Position numbers and translations under genes: made by a program | From: Gammaproteobacteria bacterium | Lineage (GTDB): Bacteria; Pseudomonadota; Gammaproteobacteria; SZUA-140 | Length of the DNA: 49,757 nucleotides | NCBI GenBank assembly: GCA_015491865.1 | Contig: WFVD01000017.1 | Coordinates: 1 to 49,757, forward strand | Direction: 5' to 3' | Shown: in pieces, positions 17,779-26,197 of the stretch | Numbering within the stretch: the first letter of the stretch is position 1 | How the letters are laid out: every line of letters starts with the position of its first letter | The notes under the pieces: model-generated | Seen by the model: only the letters and a program-made list of their open reading frames with translations | Told to the model about the DNA's origin: nothing | The model's database searches: none

Positions 17779-18459
17779 CTACCCTTTACAGACTGCACGT
17801 AAATAGTCCTGAAGCGTCCGCCCCGGCGGCGACTCAAACGGCGCTTCCAGCAGGTTAACATGTGTCATCCGATCGAGCCGGAAATGACGGAATTGATCTC
17901 GTAGTTCGCACCACGCTGTCAGCGTCCACACTCTTCCCCAGTAGAACAGCCCTAGCGGGTGCACAGTGCGGCTCGATCGCACTCCATCTTCCCGCCTGTA
18001 TCTAAACGCAACTTTCTGCTGCGCTTTAATACCGACTCGGAATAACTGCATCCTTTTTGAAACATGCCGATCGACACCAAAGTCCGGCACCAGAATATCT
18101 TCGCGTGCCAGCTCATCACGTAGAGGCTCTGGCACTGCGGATTCGATCTTGATCATCGCCTGTGTGGCGGCACTTGCCAGCCCCTGGTCTGTCCATGCCT
18201 GCACCATGCGTGCACCGATCAGGAGTGCGGCAAGTTCTTCTTCATTAAACATCAGCGGCGGCAGATGAAAACCAGGGAGCAGGCGATAACCACTGCCCGC
18301 TTCGCTTGCAATCGGCACACCGGAGAGCGAGAGATCCTGCATATCGCGGTAGATGGTACGTTCGGAGACTTCGAGCTTTGCGGCGATCGTGTGTGCAGTC
18401 ACCACTCGATCTTCACGTAGCAGCTGAATAATCTGGAAGAGGCGGTCTGCGCGGCGCAT
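17779..18459 (-). CDS. YafY-type transcriptional regulator (HTH plus WYL domain)
   Basis: 226 residues. The N-terminal HTH_11 domain (residues 5-60; ADRLFQIIQLLREDRVVTAH, VSERTIYRDMQDLSLSGVPI) binds DNA. The WYL sensor domain follows (about 135-205; GIKAQQKVAFRYR, RTVHPLGLFYWGRVWTLTAW, RHFRLDRMT). It is probably the local regulator of this operon and may bind the palindrome at 19625-19648. It lies seven bases before the TfoX-like gene and 36 bases after the DUF2461 gene, all on one strand. Confidence 0.9.
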   Translation of the reverse strand: MRRADRLFQIIQLLREDRVVTAHTIAAKLEVSERTIYRDMQDLSLSGVPIASEAGSGYRLLPGFHLPPLMFNEEELAALLIGARMVQAWTDQGLASAATQAMIKIESAVPEPLRDELAREDILVPDFGVDRHVSKRMQLFRVGIKAQQKVAFRYRREDGVRSSRTVHPLGLFYWGRVWTLTAWCELRDQFRHFRLDRMTHVNLLEAPFESPPGRTLQDYLRAVCKG

Positions 18460-18495
18460 TAGATGAGAGCTCCCCGCTGTCCGCTATTGCTCTCC

Positions 18496-19185
18496 CTAGT
18501 CAAACGGCAACTCCAGCGCCTGGCAAAGAAAACGCATATAAGGTGAGGCGTCGGCAAAGCGCTTCATCATTGTCGATTTTAGTCGACTGGAAAGTACCAG
18601 GTCAGAATCAACATCATGGATCGCAATAAAGTCTTTACGACGCAGGTCCTTGATCATCGGATGCGCTTTACTGAAACCACGCGGAGAGGTGATGAGTGAT
18701 TTTCCACTGATATGGTACCGTTTTTTAAATGGTCTGTGGTCACGCGCTTTTATCCACTCACCCTCTTTTTCTACTATCCGCGTACGAATTCTGGTAAGTG
18801 ATGGCGCATCGGGCCGCCAGATGCCGACACCGAGGAAACTTTGATGAGAGGAGATATGCAGATAGTAACCGGGGGCATGTACATCTTTCCCGAGGACGTG
18901 GCGGAACTGAATACCAATGTTTGTTTTGTACGGGGTTTTATCTTTCCCAAAACGGGTATCGCGATGTGCCCGCATCAGTGAGCCACCCACTTTTCTGGGT
19001 ATCGCAACAAAATGGGGGGAGAGATGCGGCAGCTCTTCTGCCACATCTGCAATCAGACGTAAGGCAGGCTCGCGCACACACCCTTCGTAAAACGCTTTGT
19101 GCTCATGAAACCACTCGCGCTGGTTGTTATCCGCGAGGCGATCAAGAAAATCAAAAGTGCCTTCGTTGAAGTATGCGTCCGCCAT
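18496..19185 (-). CDS. DUF2461 family protein (TIGR02453)
   Basis: 229 residues, function unknown. FDFLDRLADNNQREWFHEHK, FVAIPRKVGGSLMRAHRDTR, FGKDKTPYKTNIGIQFRH and GYYLHIS followed by FLGVGIWRPDA are the standard DUF2461 blocks. No signal or membrane segment. It lies nine bases after the VOC gene in the same operon; DUF2461 proteins often travel with small stress or repair genes. Confidence 0.9.
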   Translation of the reverse strand: MADAYFNEGTFDFLDRLADNNQREWFHEHKAFYEGCVREPALRLIADVAEELPHLSPHFVAIPRKVGGSLMRAHRDTRFGKDKTPYKTNIGIQFRHVLGKDVHAPGYYLHISSHQSFLGVGIWRPDAPSLTRIRTRIVEKEGEWIKARDHRPFKKRYHISGKSLITSPRGFSKAHPMIKDLRRKDFIAIHDVDSDLVLSSRLKSTMMKRFADASPYMRFLCQALELPFD

Positions 19186-19194
19186 GCCCGACGC

Positions 19195-19566
19195 TTATCC
19201 GCTATGTGAAAATAGTGACAACATCGCACCCTGCGGATCCTTGATCATACAGAAGCGCCCATCAGGAATATCCTGCGCGGGCACACAGATCGAACCACCC
19301 ATCGCTACCGCCTTTGCGGCACTAGCATCAACATCGGAAACGGTCACGTAACCGCCCCACATCGGCGGCATCTCATCGGTTGCAGCGGTTATGCCCCCTA
19401 TCTCATCGCCATTGGCTTTTAAAGTGATATAGTCGACGCCACCACAGGTGCTCTCTTCCATCTGCCAACCAAACAGTTCACCATAAAATTTCTTTGCGCC
19501 CGCGACATCACTGGTCATCAACTCATTCCAGCAAAATCGCCCTGGCTGTTTCAGTTCTTCGAGCAT
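19195..19566 (-). CDS. VOC (glyoxalase/bleomycin-resistance) family protein
   Basis: A 123-residue single-module vicinal-oxygen-chelate protein. GRFCWNELMTSDVAGAKKFY, GELFGWQMEE, the central GGYVTVSDVDASAAKAVAMG and the closing GRFCMIKDPQGAMLSLF are clear. Most such proteins act as dimers; the substrate is not readable. ATG 19566 has AGGAGA seven bases upstream. First gene of the minus-strand operon that runs to tag and perhaps VF530. Confidence 0.9.
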   Translation of the reverse strand: MLEELKQPGRFCWNELMTSDVAGAKKFYGELFGWQMEESTCGGVDYITLKANGDEIGGITAATDEMPPMWGGYVTVSDVDASAAKAVAMGGSICVPAQDIPDGRFCMIKDPQGAMLSLFSHSG

Positions 19567-19605
19567 GCTACATCTCCTGATTCTTAAATGAATAACATTA
19601 TGGAG

Positions 19606-19634
19606 ATAATAGCGTAACAACCCATTACTGACAG
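19606..19634 (-). promoter_or_regulatory. Promoter of the VOC-DUF2461-WYL-TfoX-tag operon
   Basis: Minus-strand CTGTCA (19629-19634), 17 bases, TATTAT (19606-19611), 40 bases before the VOC start codon. The -35 hexamer lies inside the palindrome at 19625-19648. Confidence 0.55.
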
Positions 19635-19648
19635 CATTGTGTCAGTAA
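19625..19648. promoter_or_regulatory. Perfect palindrome, probable operator
   Basis: TTACTGACA-GCATTG-TGTCAGTAA: nine perfect pairs around a six-base centre. It covers the -35 element of the operon promoter. No T-run follows on either strand, so a repressor-binding site is more likely than a terminator. Confidence 0.6.
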
Positions 19649-20232
19649 CGAAAATGGCTCGTGAAATATAGTCGAGCGAATACCGGGCGAAACCATCAGT
19701 TGAGCTGAAAGCCGATATTTAAAAGCGTGATTGATGGTGGTAGCACTGCGTGATGAAATCACCGATCGCGTTTGGGACATAGTCAAACACAGCTTGAAAA
19801 TCGCTCCCCCTCAACCAATTCCCAAGCCATGCCCGACTAAGTAGCGCTATTCTAACCAAAACCGACCAAAGCAGTACAGTCTTTATACATAAAAATTCAG
19901 GGGATTATCTGTAAAATTTAACACTCTTCATTGGCACTCTCCCCAAACGTCGACATGTGGGCGTTCCAGAAATCAGATCTCATCTACAACTATATATCCG
20001 CTACAGGCTACCCGCAGCACATAACGATGATCACTTAAGATGGGAGAGCGAACTGTTTGCACCACATAGCTGCAACATTCAATGGCAACAGCCGCAACAA
20101 CCACCTGAAAAAACAATAACTTAGAAAATAGTTTCTGGCCAGAAAGGGACCATCACCATTGATGCTCACACAGCGGTATGCAATATGGCGTATCAGCAGC
20201 ACGAACGGCTTTAATAGAATAAACTGCGGACC
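19649..20232. other. Long intergenic region without a clear gene
   Basis: No frame here looks coding at normal length. Two short frame fragments can be read at about 19938-20040 and 20140-20215. They are not recognisable enough to call and may be remnants of a decayed gene. No tRNA, insertion-sequence end or strong terminator was found. Confidence 0.4.
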
Positions 20233-21339
20233 CTATTCAAGAGCCCCCCCAGCGAGACCCTCTTCTTCACTGTCGAGATAGATCACTTTGTTACGCCCCG
20301 TATTTTTGGCCTGATATAGCGCCCTGTCTGCACGCGCCACTAATGCTTCAAGATCATCTATCTGCGATAATGTTGCGACGCCGCCACTGACACTCACATC
20401 AATAAGCTGTTGATCACTCTTAACCGGAGATGAAGCGGTATGAGTACGGATACGTTCTGCGATCTGCAGCGCCCGCGCCTTGTCGGCACCCGGGAGGATG
20501 GCGAGGAACTCTTCGCCTCCAAAGCGCCCCACCATATCGGCGTCACGCACTGCCATCATGAAACGTCTCGCCACCTGGCGTAACACCAGATCTCCCACCT
20601 GATGACCACAGCGATCATTAATCCGTTTAAAGTGATCAATATCAAGCATCACAATAGATAAACTGTGCCCATGGGCGCGCGCCTCTGTAATGCACCTTGT
20701 CAGGCTTTCCAGGATCTGGCTACGACTGAAGACGCTGGTCAGACTATCGATACGAACGCGCTCCTGCAGTAGCTGCTGCCGATGTTTCATTTTCTCAAGC
20801 GAACGCATTAATTCCTCTACCTGCGCGCTATGATAGGCCTCTATCGCTAAAGACATGTCGAGCGAAATGATCTTAAGTAAAAACAGCAGCAGTGGCTCAA
20901 ACGCATCCTCCGTTACCATTTTTCTGATGAAGGAGAGAATTAAGCTCTGAAGGATATGGTAACCGCAGTGATAGGTAGTGAGTGGCAAACCAACCCAGGC
21001 GTGCGCCAGGCCCGCGCGCAGACGACTCTCAAAATAGGCCTCTGTATCAAACGCCTTTCCCAGGGTTAACAGATAACCCGTCTGGGTCTCCTTCAGGTGA
21101 GAAAGATGGTGCTCACCGCCAATAAACTGGGACGATTCAGGGTCGGCCATCAACCTGTCATAAAAAAGATCGACAATCTCTGTAACGTTTGGTGCGATCA
21201 CCTCATCCTGTAGCCTTAGCGCTAGCTGGTGATCACCTCTGGCAAGCGATAGCAATGCAAGCCGTTGATGCCGTCGCGTAACCGTCAGACCAAAAGCCTC
21301 ACATAACGACTCTGAAGATTGCAGAATGGATCCGTTCAT
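20233..21339 (-). CDS. Globin-coupled sensor diguanylate cyclase
   Basis: Makes cyclic-di-GMP from two GTP, gated by heme-bound gas. The N-terminal globin sensor (residues about 30-175) keeps the proximal His as H113 in GLAHAWVGLPL, the same place as in HemAT/DosC-type sensors. A linker helix leads to a GGDEF domain (about 195-358). It has DSLTSVFSR, metal Asp233 in MLDIDHFKRIND, the active loop GGEEF (274-278) and the RxxD product-inhibition site (R265-D268) five residues before it. The enzyme is therefore predicted active and feedback-controlled. I chose ATG 21339 (AGAGG just upstream) over a GTG seven codons earlier. Monocistronic. Confidence 0.9.
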   Translation of the reverse strand: MNGSILQSSESLCEAFGLTVTRRHQRLALLSLARGDHQLALRLQDEVIAPNVTEIVDLFYDRLMADPESSQFIGGEHHLSHLKETQTGYLLTLGKAFDTEAYFESRLRAGLAHAWVGLPLTTYHCGYHILQSLILSFIRKMVTEDAFEPLLLFLLKIISLDMSLAIEAYHSAQVEELMRSLEKMKHRQQLLQERVRIDSLTSVFSRSQILESLTRCITEARAHGHSLSIVMLDIDHFKRINDRCGHQVGDLVLRQVARRFMMAVRDADMVGRFGGEEFLAILPGADKARALQIAERIRTHTASSPVKSDQQLIDVSVSGGVATLSQIDDLEALVARADRALYQAKNTGRNKVIYLDSEEEGLAGGALE

Positions 21340-21766
21340 GCGCCTCTCACCCTGGGCCACAAATGTTGTCGCCGCTATCTATAAGTCTATGCGATCCTGC
21401 ATTGAAGGGGAATACTTAAGGTCATTAGATAAAACCAAAGAAGCTGGAGCCTTATTTAGCTGAATCATCGATGTGAAATAGTAGCCGACATTTCATCTGT
21501 TATTACAACATAATCAAAATGCGCCTCTTGATCCTCAGGGAGCGAACCATCCCAGCCGTCCTATACGCATATGAAACCCAATTTAAAGGGGTATAAAATG
21601 CATTGATAAGCATCATATTTCTACCCGTTTTTTAAGTTTAAATTCAGCTTCGCGGGCTAGAATTTTTCCTGCCCATTGATAAAAAGGCATCTTCAATAAC
21701 TGTCGGTGACACTGAAAGAGGCCGATAGAAACCAGGAACTCCCTCAAGATAACCAATGGCCATTTG
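21340..21766. other. Divergent intergenic region
   Basis: Promoter region between the diguanylate cyclase and the transglutaminase gene. It is AT-rich, with a terminator-like hairpin at 21588-21633 and no credible gene. The short ATG frame at 21756, just before the transglutaminase start, ends after three codons. Confidence 0.4.
21588..21633 (+). terminator. Terminator-like hairpin in the leader of the transglutaminase cassette
   Basis: GGGTA (21589-21593) pairs with TACCC (21622-21626), with inner ATGC/GCAT pairing. A G and TTTTTT (21628-21633) follow. No plus-strand gene lies upstream, so if real it would end a leader transcript or act as an attenuator. Confidence 0.3.
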
Positions 21767-23389
21767 ATGAATGTGAAAAACAAACCATCAGCGCAAAACT
21801 ATAGAGACCGCACCTTCGTCGTACTCGTCATTGCGCTACTGCTAAGCGCATGGAGCATTATGACCTATAAACTCTATGTGCTGGACTACCCGCTGGCCGG
21901 GCTTATCCCCGCTACCAGTTACCAGGTAGATGTCAATATTGAGACAACAGGCCATGGCGATGGCATCTCTGTACGTACCTATCTACCTCGTAGCGATAAC
22001 CGCCAACATATTTCCAAAGAGAGCAACTCTTCCGGGCTCTTTAATCTTAGCATCGAAAATGACTCGCTTAATCGACTCGCCCATTGGGAGGCCAATAACG
22101 TCCAGGGGCGTCAGAATATCCGCTATTCCTATTCGGTCGAGGCAAAACATATTCGCTACGCTATTCCCTCAGACATGACGATCCCGCACAGCTACCCTGA
22201 TGATATCAAGCCCTATCTGCAGGAAGCACCTGGCATTCAGGTCAATGACCCACTGATCGAAGAGACACTGCAAAAACTCTTTCCCAACGGCCCACACACC
22301 CTGCTTAATGCGATCACAACAATCCATCGCCATCTACAGGATGACTTTACCAATAAAAACTTTTCTGGTTTTACTGATGCGATCACAGCACTGAAGCTGG
22401 GCGAGGCGAGCTGTAATGGTAAAAGCCGCCTGTTTCTTGCGCTGGCACGCAAACTTAATATTCCCGCTCGCCTGGTTGGTGGATTGATCATGCAGGCCGG
22501 AAACAAACGAACCTCTCATCAATGGGTGGAGATCTATATCGCCGGTCACTGGGTCCCCTTTGACACCATCAATGACCACTTTGCTGATATTCCTGCCAAC
22601 TACCTCACCCTTTACTACGGCGACCTGGTGCTATTCAAACACACCTCAAACATTAACTTTAACTACTCGTTCAACATGGTCAAACGGCTGGTGCCAAAAC
22701 GTGAGGCGTTAGCGTTACTCGACCAGTCCGGTTTTAATATTTTCAACCTCTACACCATCTTTGAGCAGGTGGGGATTTCACAGAACCTGTTAAAAATTAT
22801 TCTGATGATTCCACTCGGTGCGCTGGTAGTTGTGATCTTTCGTAATGTGATCGGAATTCAGACCTTTGGCACCTTCCTCCCGGCACTGATTGCTGCTGCC
22901 GCACGTGAAACAGGCCTGCTATGGGGTGCTATTGGATTTGTATTGATCATTCTGGTCTCGTCAATCGTGCGTAAACTACTCGACTGGCTACAGCTTCTGC
23001 ACTCCCCCAAGATGGCGATCATGCTGAGCACTGTGGTGATTGTCATGATGAGCATGACCGTCATCAGCGTTCACTTTGGCCTGTTTGAACTGGCGCATGT
23101 TACCCTCTTTCCAATTGCAGTCCTCGCGATCACTGCAGAACGTTTTGCCATAATTGAATCAGAGCAGGGGTCACTTGAGGCGTTCCGTATTACCGCATGG
23201 ACAATCCTGGTAATCAGCGCCTGCTATGTGGTGATGGAGTCACTCTTCCTGCAAAGTATGATACTCGCCTTTCCCGAGCTGCTGCTGGTAGTGATTACGC
23301 TCAATCTCTGGCTGGGTAAGTGGGTCGGGATGCGCGTAACTGAGTTTGTCCGTTTTCGAAAACTGATCTTCTCCCGGGAGGTGAAGTGA
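21767..23389 (+). CDS. Transglutaminase-like protein fused to seven membrane helices
   Basis: 540 residues. A TM helix at 16-36 is followed by a periplasmic region to about 330, and then by about seven hydrophobic helices (from about 342, LLKIILMIPLGALVVVIF, to the end). It matches the family named inactive transglutaminase fused to 7 TM helices. In this copy a possible triad is present: C216 (EASCNGKS), H251 (TSHQWVEI) and D266 (WVPFDTIN). FGTFLPALIAAAARETG is the family's membrane signature. The gene is followed by the ATP-grasp gene with an ATGA overlap, the usual pairing. The substrate is unknown; a periplasmic peptide or protein amide is a reasonable guess. Confidence 0.88.
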   Translation: MNVKNKPSAQNYRDRTFVVLVIALLLSAWSIMTYKLYVLDYPLAGLIPATSYQVDVNIETTGHGDGISVRTYLPRSDNRQHISKESNSSGLFNLSIENDSLNRLAHWEANNVQGRQNIRYSYSVEAKHIRYAIPSDMTIPHSYPDDIKPYLQEAPGIQVNDPLIEETLQKLFPNGPHTLLNAITTIHRHLQDDFTNKNFSGFTDAITALKLGEASCNGKSRLFLALARKLNIPARLVGGLIMQAGNKRTSHQWVEIYIAGHWVPFDTINDHFADIPANYLTLYYGDLVLFKHTSNINFNYSFNMVKRLVPKREALALLDQSGFNIFNLYTIFEQVGISQNLLKIILMIPLGALVVVIFRNVIGIQTFGTFLPALIAAAARETGLLWGAIGFVLIILVSSIVRKLLDWLQLLHSPKMAIMLSTVVIVMMSMTVISVHFGLFELAHVTLFPIAVLAITAERFAIIESEQGSLEAFRITAWTILVISACYVVMESLFLQSMILAFPELLLVVITLNLWLGKWVGMRVTEFVRFRKLIFSREVK

Positions 23390-24297
23390 TGTTAAAACGG
23401 CTTATTGAAAAACTACAGCTGATACGCCAGGAAAGCCAGCGCGTGCTAAGCATGAACAAGCGCAACCTGGATTATATTTACCCCAACAACCATCGGCGAA
23501 ATTTTCCGATTGCCGACAATAAACTGCTCACCAAACAGCTATTGGCCGATAGCGATGTTGTGATGCCAGAAACACTGGCGACCTTTGGTTCCTTCTATGA
23601 ATTGAGTAATCTGGCTGATGAGCTTAATAAGCATAAAAGCTTTGTCATCAAGCCGGCAAAGGGAAGTGGCGGCGGTGGCATTCTTGTCTTTGTTGATAAA
23701 GAAGGTGACCACTGGCTTACCCCTGGTGGCAAACGCTACACTCTGAATGCCATCAAAAAACAGCTCACTGACATTATTTTTGGTGTTTACTCTTTTGGCC
23801 TGAGCGATATCGCGATCGTCGAAGAGCGTATTATCCAGCACCCCGACATCACCTCCCTTAGCCCTCATGGCCTTGCAGATGTACGCCTGATCACCTGTCA
23901 ACATCGTCCGGTTCTTTGCATGGCACGTATTCCAACACTGGCATCTGATGGCAAAGCAAACCTTCATCAAGGAGCTATTGGCCTTGGTATTGATATTAAA
24001 AGCGGTATCACAAAACATGCCATATCACTTCATGACACTATCACTCGCCACCCCGATAACAATGAACTACTAATTGGACAGTCTATTCCTTACTGGCCCC
24101 AGGTCGTGGCAATGAGCTGCGTGGCCGCTAGTAAATCACCGCTAAAATATCTCGGCATAGACATATCAATTTCAGAGAGTGGGCCAGTATTACTTGAGAT
24201 CAATGTTCGCCCCGGCCTTCAGATTCAGAATGCAAATCAGCAGGGAATGCGCACACTGCTCGAGGCAATCCGGAGCGAGGTGCAGAATGAGTATTAA
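23389..24297 (+). CDS. Alpha-L-glutamate ligase-like ATP-grasp protein (RimK-related)
   Basis: 302 residues with the ATP-grasp fold. SFVIKPAKGSGGGGILV is the nucleotide loop, IVEERIIQHP and ADVRLITCQHRPVLCMAR the central sheet, and LLEINVRPGLQIQNAN the metal-binding end. The family is distantly related to RimK, which adds glutamate to ribosomal protein S6, and is thought to ligate an amino acid to an unknown target. GGGAGG precedes the ATG at 23389, which overlaps the previous stop. The following TPR gene starts inside the last codons. Three successive overlaps argue for one complex or pathway. Confidence 0.9.
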   Translation: MLKRLIEKLQLIRQESQRVLSMNKRNLDYIYPNNHRRNFPIADNKLLTKQLLADSDVVMPETLATFGSFYELSNLADELNKHKSFVIKPAKGSGGGGILVFVDKEGDHWLTPGGKRYTLNAIKKQLTDIIFGVYSFGLSDIAIVEERIIQHPDITSLSPHGLADVRLITCQHRPVLCMARIPTLASDGKANLHQGAIGLGIDIKSGITKHAISLHDTITRHPDNNELLIGQSIPYWPQVVAMSCVAASKSPLKYLGIDISISESGPVLLEINVRPGLQIQNANQQGMRTLLEAIRSEVQNEY

Positions 24298-26182
24298 GTT
24301 TTCCACGCTAATGCGTGAAAGTTTTGTTCCAGTCACCCTGGTTATTGTCATGATCTTTCTACTGCTTTTGTATGTGCAGTATCAATCAGCACGCGATGCA
24401 GACCAGATAACCCTAATTGAGATTGAAGCTAGCACTGCTATCTTAAGCCTTGATGGTGTAGTGGAAGAGGCTGGCACAGAGCTCGGCAAATTGATCAATA
24501 CAAACCGTACTGACGACCCACTCTACTTAAAGGCACAGGGGTTAATTAATAGCGGAAAGCTCTCCGCAGCAGAAAAACTCTACCAGCAGCGCATTGCTCA
24601 ACGGGCAACATCCGATGTGTTAAATGACCTTGGTGTACTCTACTATAAAATGGGGGAAAACAGGCGCGCCCTGCTTCAGCTGGACCGCGCGATCAACACC
24701 CTGCCCGTTTATACCAGCGCCTACTTTAATCGTGGGGTGATTCATTCAGCCAATGGCGACTACCAGCTGGCAATTGCTGACTATCATCAGATGTTAAAGC
24801 ACATCAGCGGTCATTTTGAGGCGCAATATAATATCGGCATTGCACACCTCCGTCTCGGCAACTATCCAGAAGCGATCAATGCGTTTGAGCGCGCAAGCAA
24901 ATTAACTGGTGGTGCTCGTAAAGCGAGAGCGCTATACAACAAAGGGATTGCACTACGCGCAATTGACCGTAATAGCAGTGAAGCAAAAAAATCATTCGAG
25001 GCCGCCATTCGCCTCAAGCCTGACTATCTCGGCGCACGCGTCGCACTGGCATCACTCTACCCCGACAACGACAGAGGGCATCAACTTGCACTAGAGGAGC
25101 TAGAGAAGGTTATCAGCCTGAAGCCCGGTTATGCCCGCGCACATTTCCACAAAGGGCTTATCTTCAGCTCACAGAACCGCACCAAAGCTGCAATTAATGC
25201 CTACCAGAAAGCAATTCAGTTCAGTCCAGAATATGGTAAGGCGCGCTACAACCTGGGGCTTCTGATGTTATCCCAGAAAAGGTGGGAAGAGGCCCGGCGT
25301 CAGTTTGAGCGGATATTAAAACGTAACCCGACTCACGTGCGCAGTATCTTTAACCTTGGCAGAGCAGCCTACGGCCTGAAAGATTATGATTTTGCATTAC
25401 AGCAGTACTATAACGCCATCTATCTACTGCAGGGAGACTATCCGGAGGCGTACCTGAATATCGGCCTGGTTCACGCAGCAAGAAAAGAGTACAAGCTATC
25501 GTCGCAGGCGTATCATGAGGCAATCCGCCTCAACCCTGAATATCAGGAAGCGTGGTTTAACCTCGGCATCACTCACATGCGACAGCAACAGTACCAGGAA
25601 GCGATTAATGCATTCAGTACTGCACTTAAGCTCGCCCCCAACTATTATCAGGCGTGGTTCAATCTTGGCATCATCTATACACGCCTTGAGCAGAACAGTG
25701 ATGCCATTAACGCCTATCAACAGGCGCTCAAAATCAGACCAGATTACTTAACAGCCCAGATCAATCTCGCCATTCGTTATAACCAGGCTGAACGCCATAA
25801 CGATGCGATAGCGCTATATAAAGATGTTCTGAAACAGGACAGTAGCTACGCCCGCGCCTGGTTCAATCTTGGCCTCACATATAGCAAAACTAACAACCAT
25901 AATGCTGCTGAAAGCGCCTTCCGCCGCCTCATTGAGATTGATCCCGCTGACAACCGAGCACTACGTCTGCTTGCAAAAGCGCTGCTCAGGCAGGAAAAGA
26001 TTGAGGAAGGAATTCAATTACTACGCGAGGCGGTTGATGCCGAACCGGGAAACGCCCGCCTTCACCGGGAGCTGGGGCGCGCCCTGCGTAAAGGTGGCTT
26101 CAGAAAAGAGGCTCGCGCCGAGTTTGCCAAGAGCCGGCGACTGACCGAACAAAAACCTTCAATATCATCTAACAAACCTTAG
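24287..26182 (+). CDS. Membrane-anchored TPR-repeat protein
   Basis: 631 residues. One N-terminal TM helix (about 13-34, VPVTLVIVMIFLLLLYVQYQ) leads to a long array of roughly fourteen tetratricopeptide repeats from residue about 80. Typical units are YYKMGENRRALLQLDRAIN and AWFNLGITHMRQQQYQEAI. The repeats probably face the periplasm and serve as an assembly scaffold. I take ATG 24287, which overlaps the ATP-grasp stop by 11 bases, because the frame upstream of it is just the ATP-grasp gene in another frame. Between the ligase and an outer-membrane barrel, it could link inner and outer membranes. Confidence 0.9.
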   Translation: MSIKFSTLMRESFVPVTLVIVMIFLLLLYVQYQSARDADQITLIEIEASTAILSLDGVVEEAGTELGKLINTNRTDDPLYLKAQGLINSGKLSAAEKLYQQRIAQRATSDVLNDLGVLYYKMGENRRALLQLDRAINTLPVYTSAYFNRGVIHSANGDYQLAIADYHQMLKHISGHFEAQYNIGIAHLRLGNYPEAINAFERASKLTGGARKARALYNKGIALRAIDRNSSEAKKSFEAAIRLKPDYLGARVALASLYPDNDRGHQLALEELEKVISLKPGYARAHFHKGLIFSSQNRTKAAINAYQKAIQFSPEYGKARYNLGLLMLSQKRWEEARRQFERILKRNPTHVRSIFNLGRAAYGLKDYDFALQQYYNAIYLLQGDYPEAYLNIGLVHAARKEYKLSSQAYHEAIRLNPEYQEAWFNLGITHMRQQQYQEAINAFSTALKLAPNYYQAWFNLGIIYTRLEQNSDAINAYQQALKIRPDYLTAQINLAIRYNQAERHNDAIALYKDVLKQDSSYARAWFNLGLTYSKTNNHNAAESAFRRLIEIDPADNRALRLLAKALLRQEKIEEGIQLLREAVDAEPGNARLHRELGRALRKGGFRKEARAEFAKSRRLTEQKPSISSNKP

Positions 26183-26197
26183 AACAAGGAGACAATC

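Noticed and set aside
20154..20214. Twenty-two-codon frame reading TITIDAHTAVCNMAYQ, reminiscent of the N-terminus of pyruvate:ferredoxin oxidoreductase
   Set aside because: Too short, stops at once and no matching sequence follows; likely a coincidence or an unprovable remnant.
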